Shown: one piece after another, positions 23,601 through 35,600 of the stretch | Layout of the letters: the number at the start of each line of letters is the position of its first letter | Position numbering within the stretch: the first letter of the stretch is position 1 | Origin: Membranipora membranacea | Lineage: Eukaryota; Bryozoa; Gymnolaemata; Cheilostomatida; Membraniporidae | DNA length: 64,000 nt | Reading direction: 5' to 3' | Assembly (NCBI GenBank): GCA_914767715.1 | Contig: OU612065.1 | Coordinates: 33,728,001-33,792,000, forward strand | Made by a program: the position numbers and the translations under genes | The notes under the pieces: generated by a model | What the model saw: the letters and a program-made list of their open reading frames with translations, nothing else | Database searches by the model: none | Told to the model about the DNA's origin: nothing

Positions 23601-26600
23601 ATGCATTTAGGGTAAGTCAATCTGCATGATATGTGAAAATCTTTGATGAAATTTCTTATCCACAGCAGAGATTGATGGTGGCCACAATTTCATTGGTCAA
23701 CCAGTTTTCAAATTGGATTGTGGCTTTTGCCATTTTAGGGCGACTCTCATGATATATACAAAATTACCCTGTTTTTGTATTTTGTAATGTAGCCTAAGAT
23801 CACTCAGTCTCCCAGCAGGTACATCTTCCCTCTAAAAACAACCAAGTATGATAAACTTTGAGATAACCTTGAAGTTTCATCAAATATCAGGAGTCGGCAC
23901 AAAGCTCCCTCTGTTTTCACTAAAACTTATTTAAGGTTTTGAATGAGTAGGTCCAAAATCAGGACTGGAGTAAAGTCATAGATTCAAACAATAGTCAAAA
24001 CTCCATGGAAAACTTCATAGCTACATTTCAAGCTATCAAAAAAAGCACATGAATTCGATTTTAGACAGCCTTGGATGACAACCGAATCGTACTCACTCAC
24101 ATAGGAACATACCCAACTTCATCGTAAGGTGAAAAGATCCCTATAACCTAGTACTCAAGAAAAATTATCAGAAATTACAAATTATGTTTTAATTTAAGAA
24201 CGCTAAAAGAGATTATTTTGCACACAAATTTGAGTCATGTAAGAACAACAAAAATTGAAAAATGAAAATATATCAGAAAAATCATCACTAAGAGCGAGAC
24301 AAAAGACAGTAATTTAATGGGAAAAAAAGGATGGTTCTGAGAATGAGATCACTGATGCGTTAGGTACTGCTGGAAAGTTTAACCAATTTTTTGTGAGTAT
24401 TGGGTCGTCACTAGCTAATGATTTACCAGAAACTTCATGTGATTATGAGGGCTCCGGAAAATTTGATGAAATTTGTTTTTAGAGATTAAATCCGTAATTA
24501 GCAAGCTGAAGACAAAGGAAGCCAAAGGGTGTGATTTAATCAGCGCATGTACAATAAAGAAAACTACCTGAGGTGCTCATACTCGAAACCTTTCTAAGCT
24601 AGTTCAGACTGGATCAACAGACTAACTGGTTCATACTGACATTATCAGAGAAATATCAGCAGATTAACTGACAATGTTCTTATTGAACACTACAAAAAAC
24701 ACCATTTACCGAATCTTATCACAATGCAATCTCCGTTCTCTCATTCTGCGCATGCTCAGCTCTGGGCATGAGCTGATCTCTGCAAAATTGAGTCTCGGAA
24801 TTCCGAAGCCATCTGATTGGCTACCTGCTCTGGTGACATACTCCCCAAAGCGTGCGGATTTGTTATTAATAGTTATCCTCTCTTGTCATTATTAGCTGAT
24901 TTTGATTGACAGTTTATGCAGGGGATATCCCATTTCCCCTTTCCAAAGTTGCATTCAGAACCCAAACTAAACTCATTGCTCTTGCACATGCGCAAATTCG
25001 AGTAACGCATGATGCATACTTAGCATTACGACAGCTGCTTTGTGGTAATGATAGCCTAGTTTATCAGTGATCTACATGCCCACTCAGATCACGAGAGTCA
25101 GTATGCCGTTCTCTGTCATAGTCTAGGATCACTCACCAGCCTAGAGGAGCTGAGTTTAGATAATAATTACACACTGACAGAGTTACCAAATGAGGTTGGG
25201 GGATTGAATAGGCTAGGATATTAGATATGTCACAGTGTGGCTTCACCTGTCTGCCATTCACCATTCTAGTTACATACCCTACTGACCTTATGTTTTCAAG
25301 TGGTTTAATAATTCTCAGTTAATGACAGAAACGGAATACTTAATATGTTCATGTATATTCTACCATGACACCACAATAAGATGTGTGCATCAGTGGTATG
25401 ACTTTAGCTTGGCATGCAGAGGGTCCCAGGTACTACTCCCGTTTGTGGAAGGGATTTTTGTAGTTGAGTTAAAAGCTTGAAATTTTCTCATCTTGGACAA
25501 ACTTACCAGAAATTAGCGGGCCTAAAATCCGTGAATAATTAAGACTAGTGAAAAAGGTTGGAGTTGTGCCCTCCGCAAATTAGGAGCCCGCGAATTATTT
25601 TTTGGTAAAGACTATTTTATATTATATATTACAGCATGTGTACAATGATTAACCTCACAGAGCTGAATGTGAGAGGTAACAGAAGCCTGAAGAGATTACC
25701 AGACGGGATCTGTAAGATGAAGAGCTTGACAAAGTTATATGTGTCACACTGTAGTCTACAGGAACTGCCAGAGAGGTAAATCAGACGTGTTGATCCATGC
25801 CCATTTCTCTCTCTGTTTTTGCTGTTATTTTCGCCTTGTCAGTTAGATGTGTCAATTTATTTAATATAATATCAAATTGATGTTGATTTGTAAAATCCAA
25901 ATGCAAGCTCAGGCTTGATCAACAGTCTAACTGGTTCAGACTGACGTTATCAGGGGATTATCAACTGATTTACTGACTATCCCTATAATAAATACTACAT
26001 AAAAAATACATTACCAAATCTTATCACATCACAATCTGTGTTCTCTGTTATAGTCTAGGAACACTGACCAGCCTGGAAGAGCTGGCGTTAGATGATAATA
26101 AAACACTGACAGAGTTACCAGATGAGATCGGGGGATTGAAGAGTCTACAGTTATTACATGTATCAGGGTGTGGCCTCACCAGTCTGCCAAGCAGGTAAAT
26201 ATATATATACATTCATTGCATTTTGAGTTTGAGAAACTTTAAGAACATATTGATGTGCACTGAATGAATTTATGTATATATATATAAATGTGTGCTGAAT
26301 CTCAAGCTCTAAGCTGAAAATATTGCATTATGAGACTGGTGTGTAGAATGCAATTACCAACAAGGTGGGTTTCAATTGCAATTTTTTGTCAAATTTTTAT
26401 AAACGCTGTAGGACGTAAATATTAACTGCATGATATTGTCATAAACCAAATTTATGGCAGGATATTAAGGATGTGTCTTAAGTGCTGTTGGTCAGAGTTT
26501 TGAGTATACCAATTTGCCAGATCTGAGAGTTTGAGACTGGTGTGAAGAATTGAATTACCAACCAGGCGGGGCTCAATCGCAATTTTTTGACTTATCTTTC

Positions 26601-29600
26601 TAATAACTGTTAGGATCCAATGTAAATATTATCTGCATGATATTATCATAAGCCAAATATATTTAAGATTTGTCTGCAGCGCTGTTGGTTAGAGTTTTTG
26701 GTATGACAACACCTGAGAGTTAGAATCTAAAATACAAATATAGGATTTATTGTAAAGTCATAGATACCGAAGCACAACCCAAGTATTTACATTCAATCTG
26801 AGGTGCTCATATTCACAAAAGATTTCATGCAGGGTTGGGCTTAAGCTAGTTCAGGCTTGTTCAACAGTCTAACTGGTTCAGACTGACGTTATCAGGGGAT
26901 TATCAACTGACTACTGACTATCCCTATCAAAAATACTACATAAAAAATACATTACCGAATCTTATCACATCACAATCTGTGTTCTCTGTTATAGTCTAGG
27001 AACACTGACCAGCCTGGAAGAGCTGACGTTAGATGTTAATAAAACACTGACAGAGTTACCAGATGAGATCGGGGGATTGAAGAGTCTACAGGTATTACAT
27101 GTATCAGGGTGTGGCCTCACCAGTCTGCCAAGCAGGTAAATATATATATACATTCATTGCATTTTGAGTTTGAGTCACTTTAAGAACATATTGATGTGCA
27201 CTGAATGAATTTATGAATATACATATAAATGTGTGCTGAATCTCAAGCTCTAAGCTGAAAATATTGCAATATGAGACTGGTGTGTAGAATACAATCACCA
27301 ACAAGGTGAGTCTCAATTGCAATTTTTTGACAAATTTGTATAAACGCTGTAGGACGTAAATATTAACTGCATGATATTGTCATGAACCAAATTTATGGCA
27401 GGATATTAAGGATTTGTCTTAAGTGCTGTTGGTCAGAGTTTTGGGTATACCAGTTTGCCAGATCTGAGAGTTTGAGACTGGTGTGTAGAATTGAATTACC
27501 AACCAGGCGAGGTTCAATCGCAATTTTTTGACTTATCTTTCTAATAACTCTTAGGATCCAATGTAAATATTATCTGCATGATATTATCATAAGCCAAATA
27601 TATTTAAAGAGGAACTTAACTTGAAATCCATATTTTCCCAAATTTGCCCAAATGTTCACAGTCATATAGAGTGTCATGTTCCAACTTTGGTCATGTGTGA
27701 AATTTCCCGCCTAGTGACATCACTCACCTCATACCTAGCAATTCATCAGAGCTGTGACATCACTCACCTGATCCTCATAGTATTGATTGTATCATGTGAA
27801 TGATTCATAGATATTCATATAATATTTTCTCAGTAAATATAGTATTTTTTATTTTGATTTAAAAACTCTGCCATAAAAGTGAGTATTTTAAATATAATTA
27901 AACTAATAATTACTGAAATATCTCAATAATAATACTATTTTGAATTTTGGTGGGCGGAGCTTGGAGTATGAATACTAAGCAGATTTAGTATGTGAACTGT
28001 TTAGATGAGCAATAGAATGCATACTGACTCTTGCTGGGGATATAATGCCCATTAAATTAGTGTGTGCGGTGAGCCATAAAGAAATTGCCATACTGCTGCG
28101 AAATTATACTGCCTGCTTTGAATGAGACAGTACATATGCACCAGCAATATTTACTATCTTTGTACTGGAGTTGTCTGCTTTTTCCAATGATGTCACTAAT
28201 TATTGCTAATTTTGATTCTCCCAAAAAGAAGCTTTACATTGCACGGATTGAATTTTATTTTTCATAACATTCCTCCCCCATGTCCTAAGTATAGTGTGCA
28301 GTAAAATGAAGGTCCAAGGTTGATGCGTTCAATCTATGTTAAGTTCCTCTTTAAAGAGGAACTTAACATAGATTGAACGCATCAACCTTGGACCTTCATT
28401 TTACTGCACACTATACTTAGGACATGGGGGAGGAATGTTATGAAAAATAAAATATGGCAATTTATTTATGGCTCACCGCACACACTAATTTAATGGGCAT
28501 TATATCCCCAGCATGAGTCAGTATGCATTCTATTGCTCATCTAAACAGTTCACATACTAAATCTGCTTAGTATTCATACTCCAAGCTCCGCCCACCAAAA
28601 TTCAAAATAGTATTATTATTGAGATATTTCAGTAATTATTAGTTTAATTATATTTAAAATACTCACTATTATCGCAGAGTTTTTAAATCAAAATAAAAAA
28701 TACTATATTTACTGAGAAAATATTATATGAATATCTATGAATCATTCACATGATACAATCAATACTATGAGGATCAGGTGAGTGATGTCACAGCTCTGAT
28801 GAATTGCTAGGTATGAGGTGAGTGATGTCACTAGGCGGGAAATTTCACACATGACCAAAGTTGGAAGATGACACTCACTCTATATGACTGTGAACATTTG
28901 GGCAAATTTGGGCAAATATGGATTTCAAGTTAAGTTCCTCTTTAAGATTTGTCTGCAGCGCTGTTGGTCAGAGTTTTTGGTATGACAACACCTGAGAGTT
29001 AGAATCTAAAATACAAATATAGGATTTATTGTAAAGTCATAGATACCGAAGCACAACCCAAGTATTTACATTCAATCTGAGGTGCTCATATTCACAAAAG
29101 ATTTCATGCAGGGTTGGGCTTAAGCTAGTTCAGGCTTGATCAACAGTCTAACTGGTTCAGACTGACGTTATCAGGGGATTATCAACTGATTTACTGACTA
29201 TCCCTATAATAAATACTACATAAAAAATACATTACCAAATCTTATCACATCACAATCTGTGTTCTCTGTTATAGTCTAGGAACACTGACCAGCCTGGAAG
29301 AGCTGGCGTTAGATGATAATAAAACACTGACAGAGTTACCAGATGAGATCGGGGGATTGAAGAGTCTACGGACATTAAATGTATCAAAGTGTGGCCTCAC
29401 CAGTCTGCCAAGCAGGTAAATATATATATTTATATACATTCATTACATATTGAGTTTGAGTCGCGTTTAGAACATATTGATGTGCGCTTAATCTTAAGCT
29501 CTAAGCTGAAAATATTGCATTATGAGACTGGTGTATAGAATGCAATTACCATCAAGGTGAGTCTCAATTGCAATTTTTTGTCAAATTTTTATAAACGCTG

Positions 29601-32600
29601 TAGGACGTAAATATTAACTGCATGATATTGTCATAAACCAACTTTATGGCAGGATATTAAGGATTTGTCTTAAGTGCTGTTGGTCAGAGTTTTGAGTATA
29701 CCAATTTGCCAGATCTGAGAGTTTGGGACTGGTGTGTAGAATTGAATTACCAACCAGGCAAGGTTCAATCGCAATTTTTTGACTTATCTTTCTAATAACT
29801 GTTAGGATCCAATGTAAATATTATCTGCATGATATTATCATAAGCCAAATATATTTAAGATTTGTCTGCAGCGCTGTTGGTCAGAGTTTTTGGTATGACA
29901 ACACCTGAGAGTTAGAATCTAAAATACAAATATAGGATTTATTGTAAAGTCATAGATACCGAAGCACAACCCAAGTATTTACATTCAATCTGAGGTGCTC
30001 ATATTCACAAAAGATTTCATGCAGGGTTGGGCTTAAGCTAGTTCAGGCTTGATCAACAGTCTAACTGGTTCAGACTGACGTTATCAGGGGATTATCAACT
30101 GATTTACTGACTATCCCTATAATAAATACTACATAAAAAATACATTACCAAATCTTATCACATCACAATCTGTGTTCTCTGTTATAGTCTAGGAACACTG
30201 ACCAGCCTGGAAGAGCTGGCGTTAGAAGATAATAAAACACTGACAGAGTTACCAGATGAGATCGGGGGATTGAAGAGTCTACGGACATTAAATGTATCAA
30301 AGTGTGGCCTCACCAGTCTGCCAAGCAGGTAAATATATATATTTATATACATTCATTACATATTGAGTTTGAGTCGCGTTTAGAACATATTGATGTGCGC
30401 TTAATCTTAAGCTCTAAGCTGAAAATATTGCATTATGAGACTGGTGTATAGAATGCAATTACCATCAAGGTGAGTCTCAATTGCAATTTTTTGTCAAATT
30501 TTTATAAACGCTGTAGGACGTAAATATTAACTGCATGATATTGTCATAAACCAACTTTATGGCAGGATATTAAGGATTTGTCTTAAGTGCTGTTGGTCAG
30601 AGTTTTGAGTATACCAATTTGCCAGATCTGAGAGTTTGGGACTGGTGTGTAGAATTGAATTACCAACCAGGCAAGGTTCAATCGCAATTTTTTGACTTAT
30701 CTTTCTAATAACTGTTAGGATCCAATGTAAATATTATCTGCATGATATTATCATAAGCCAAATATATTTAAGATTTGTCTGCAGCGCTGTTGGTCAGAGT
30801 TTTTGGTATGACAACACCTGAGAGTTAGAATCTAAAATACAAATATAGGATTTATTGTAAAGTCATAGATACCGAAGCACAACCCAAGTATTTACATTCA
30901 ATCTGAGGTGCTCATATTCACAAAAGATTTCATGCAGGGTTGGGCTTAAGCTAGTTCAGGCTTGATCAACAGTCTAACTGGTTCAGACTGACGTTATCAG
31001 GGGATTATCAACTGATTTACTGACTATCCCTATAATAAATACTACATAAAAAATACATTACCAAATCTTATCACATCACAATCTGTGTTCTCTGTTATAG
31101 TCTAGGAACACTGACCAGCCTGGAAGAGCTGACGTTAGATGATAATAAAACACTGACAGAGTTACCAGATGAGATCGGGGGATTGAAGAGTCTACGGACA
31201 TTAAATGTATCAAAGTGTGGCCTCACCAGTCTGCCAAGCAGGTAAATATATATATTTATATACATTCATTACATATTGAGTTTGAGTCGCGTTTAGAACA
31301 TATTGATGTGCACTGAATGAATTTATACATATATAATACATAAATTATGAATTCATTGCATGTTGGGTTTAGAAACTCTAAGAACTTATTGATGTGTGCT
31401 GAATCTCAAGCTCTAAGCTGAAAATATTGCATTATGAGACTGGTGTGTAGAATGCAATTACCAACAAGATGGGTTTCAATTGCAATTTTTTGTCAAATTT
31501 TTATAAACGCTGTAGGACGTAAATATTAACTGCATGATATTGTCATAAACCAACTTTAGGGCAGGATATTAAGGATTTGTCTAAAGTGCTGTTGGTGAGA
31601 CTTTTGAGTATACCAATTCGCCAGATCTGCGAGAGATAGAATTTACAATACAAGTATGGAATTTATTGAATCCTACTGATATGCAAATTATGCCTGGAAT
31701 CGTCAATATGATAATAGTATTTAGATTGATTCCTTTTTAGGGGAGTTGTGTGCAATATAAACATATAGGAATGGAAAGTGATATACCTACTCAAGAATAT
31801 TATGAAGATCATATCCCCTTGTAAAAATCACTGACCCAGCTTTGTTGCCAGTATTATAGGAGTTGCTTGCACCGATGTGTTTGTATAGGCTGTTTGTCAG
31901 GTTTTTGGCTAGGCCAACCGCAAGGAATATTGATAATAGAAAAGGCAATTGAAAATATCATAGCCTATTGATCGTTGGTGTGCAGTCTTTGTATTAAACC
32001 TGTGGTCAAACATCTCTGGGAATCACTGCCAAGAAAATTTATGTTGTAAGGTAGGAATTAATGAGCTATTTTTTAGTTAGCTGCAAACAATATTCCGCTA
32101 ATATATAAAACTTGCAGATACTATAAATGACAAAAAGATTTGCCCATATAAATTGCAAAACTAATAATTCATACATTACTATCAATCTATTTATAAGCGG
32201 TCATACTCTCCAAATATTACCAGACACCATAATAGGTTGATAGACTGCAAGATCGATTACAATGTCTCCAGGGGATGGTTTCAATAAGAGACTCAAAACA
32301 TCTCTTATAGCTTCAAAATTCAGCAATAAATAGATAGACAGACATGATGTTTCCCATCATTCTGTAAGTGTTTGCATTGCTGTTTGTCCGGTTTTTTTAT
32401 ATCAGCAAACTTTGAAAATTAGAGAAGAAATTTGAGAAAATCAAATTTTATTTAACATCCAAAATATATAATCCCCTTTGTTACAACTTACCTGTCTCAA
32501 AGTTGTAGGCTTGGCATGTTACAGAGACCAGGTTATCTTTTTGTTAAGCCAATGCAGAATCACAACCCAAGGCCTGCAGGTCAGATTCACTTTCTCCCAT

Positions 32601-35600
32601 CTCTATCCAGGTTAATGGATCACCCAATAGTGATTCCGTACATGTGCTCCATTTTGGCGCCAAACATCTCATAAAAGTTTGTTTACATTGATAAGGAAGA
32701 ATTTGATGTCAAGAGTGGGACTCTCATAAACAATGCCCTATCCTATCAAACAATAATTACTGATGAATAAATTTACTAATTTTTCTCAGTAAATAGTAAT
32801 CACTTTTTGAAAATCATTATAGCTGCGCATTCCTCAGCTATATTTGACTCTGCGGGTGGATTTTTGAAAGCTTATTATCTATATTTCAAAGAAAGTAAAA
32901 TATGAAAAACTGTAGGAATACAATACATTTGACTATTCATTCTTTTCCCGAGTTCAGTTTTTAGTTTTATTACAATGGCTAGGCTCGATGTGATTACCAT
33001 GCTGTCAAAGTTATTAGGATGTAAATTTGAGCATAGCAAATTGGTAAAAGTAACTTGCATTTTTTGTCCCTAATATTACCTCCCACACAAGAAAACTGCT
33101 GCATGTGTAGTATCAAGTCTCTATAATGAATGCTGGACCTGAACCGCAGGCCACCTTCAAATCTGAGGTGCTCATACTCTAAACCTTTCACACGGGGTTA
33201 TAGGCTTAAACTTGTTTTTTTTAAAAATATTTTACAAAATTAGCCGTCAAGAAAAAACTAAAAAAGGGAAAAAAACAATCAAGATGGCGAAAGAAATAAT
33301 CAGAACATCAACTTTTGAAAAATTTATAATTGAGTATTGAACATAAATTAAATGGTATATTGTTAAAAGTAGATGATATCATATTAACTAAGAAGTTATT
33401 TGATGTTAGGTGTAGCTTGAACATGTCTCTCATATTAAAAATGCGCGAAAAATTAGAAGTTTCTAACATAAATGGTGGACATGTCTTGTTTATCAATTGA
33501 TGTCCAGTTATGTCAGTAAATTATATGTTTAGCACCAGTAGATGTAGAAGGTGTAATGACCCTGATAATTCATTAGTTGGTACCAGGTGATTAGGAATGA
33601 TTTGTATATTACATATCAACCTGAAGGCTCTCTTCTGGAGTAAAAATATGTCCTTTAGTATATAGTTTGGTGATAGGTTGTAGTAAATATGGATACCACT
33701 TATGATGTGGCAAAAAATTAAATGATGGTAAAGTATAAAAGATGTTTTGTTGTCAAAAAACGCCTAAAAAGTTGTTATAGTGTAATTGCCTTTGCTTCCA
33801 TTTAACGGACTAAGGAAACATGGTCATGCCATGTTAGCCTGTCATTCATGATGAAACCTAACAGTTTTCGTTCAGGCTTTATCAACAGACTAACTGGTTC
33901 AGACTGACATTATTAGGGGAATATCAACTGATTCTCTGACTATGTCCATAATAAATACTGTAAATAAATACATTAACGAATCTTATCACATCACAATCTG
34001 TGTTCTCTGTTATAGTCTAGGAACACTGACCAGCCTGGAAGAGCTGACGTTAAATTGTAATGAATCACTGACCGAGTTACCAGATGAGATCGGGGGATTG
34101 AAGAGTCTATGGACATTAAATGTATCAAATAGTGGCCTCACCAGTCTGACAAGCAGGTAAATATATATATTTATATACATTCATTACATATTGAGTTTGA
34201 GTCGCATCAAGAACATATTGATGTGCACTGAATGAATTTATACATATATATATAATATATATAAATTCATTGCATGTTGAGTTTAGGAACTCTAAGAACT
34301 TATTGATGTGTGCTGAATCTCAAGCTCTAAGCTGAAAATATTGCATTATGAGACTGGTGTGTAGAATACAATTACCAACAAGGTGGGTTTCAATTGCAAT
34401 TTTTTGTCAAATTTTTATAAACGCTGTAGGACGTAAATATTAACTGTATGATATTGTCATAAACCAAATTTATGGCAGGATATTAAGGATTTGTCTTAAG
34501 TGCTGTTGGTCAGAGTTTTGGGTATACCAATTTCCCAGGTCTGCGAGAGATAGAATTTACAATACAAGTATGGAATTTATGGAATCCCACTGATATGCAA
34601 ATTATGCCTGGAATCGTCAATGTGGTATAAGTATTTAGATTAATTCCTTTTTAGGGCAGTTGTGCGAAATATAAACATATAGGAATGGAAAGTGATATAC
34701 ATACTAAAGAATATTATGAAGATCATCTTTAGGATCATATCCCCTTGTAAAAATCACTGACCCAGCTTTGTTGCCAGTATTATAGGAGTTGCTTGCACCG
34801 ATGTGTTTGTATACGCTGTTTGTCAGGTTTTTGGATAAGCCAACCGCAAGGAATATTGATAATAGAAAAGGCAATTGAAAATATCGTAGCCTATTGACCG
34901 TTGGTGTGCGGTCTTTGTATTAAACCTGTGGCCAAACATCTCTGGGCATCACTGCCAAGAAAATTTATGTTGTAAGGTAGGAATTAATGAGCTATTTTTA
35001 AGTTAGCTGCAAATGATATTCCGCTAATAAATAAAACTTGCAGATAATATAAATGGCAAAAAGATTTTCCCATATAAATTGTAAAACTAATAATTCATAC
35101 ATTACTATCAATCTATTTATAAGCGGTCATATAGTCTCCAAATATTACCATACACCAGACTCCAGGGGATGGTTTCAGTAAGAGACTCAAAACATCTCTT
35201 ATAGCTTCAAAATTCAGCAATAAATAGATAGACAGACATAATGTTTCCCATCATTCTGTAAGTGTTTGCATTGCTGTTTGTCCGGTTTTTTTATATCAGC
35301 AAACTTTGAAAATAGAAATTAGAGAAGAAATTTGAGAAAATCAAATTTTATTTTACATCAAAAATATATAATCCCCTTTGTTAAAGCTTACCTGTCTCAA
35401 AGTTGTAGGCTGGGCATGTTACAGAGACCAGGTTATCTTTTTTTTAAGCCAGTGCAGAATCACAACCCAAGGCCTGCAGGTCAGATCCACTTTCTCCCAT
35501 CTCTATCCAGGTTAATAGATCACCCAATAGTGATTCCGTACATGTGCTCCATTTTGGCGCCAAACATCTCATAAAAGTTTGTTTACATTGATAAGGAAGA

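Larger units (their letters stand above)
16562..25775 (+). repeat. type-A LRR cassette array, 17 exons
   Basis: Exon starts: 16562, 16931, 17594, 17972, 18350, 18725, 19103, 19696, 20071, 20449, 20773, 21368, 21743, 22121, 22787, 23162 and 25635. All are 141 nt except the tenth (90 nt). Each begins after TTACAG with CATGTGTACAATG and ends before GTAAAT, entering and leaving in phase 2, so each adds 47 residues and two LRRs. The pattern is LTELNV..N..L..LP.WIC then LTKLDVS.C.L.ELPE. The basic period is 375-378 bp. Two intron types occur, one starting GTAAATAGCGCTGAT and one GTAAATCAGACGTG, sometimes with an extra block of about 170 bp. All 17 exons are open in the expected frame. The high identity of introns as well as exons shows recent tandem duplication or gene conversion. 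Confidence 0.93.

Noticed and set aside
16562-25775. Regular repeats with near-constant spacing, reminiscent of a CRISPR array
   Set aside because: Units are 141-nt coding exons with splice sites and conserved, not unique, spacers in an intron-bearing animal genome. The 31-bp satellite at 9548-9910 is likewise contiguous with no spacers.
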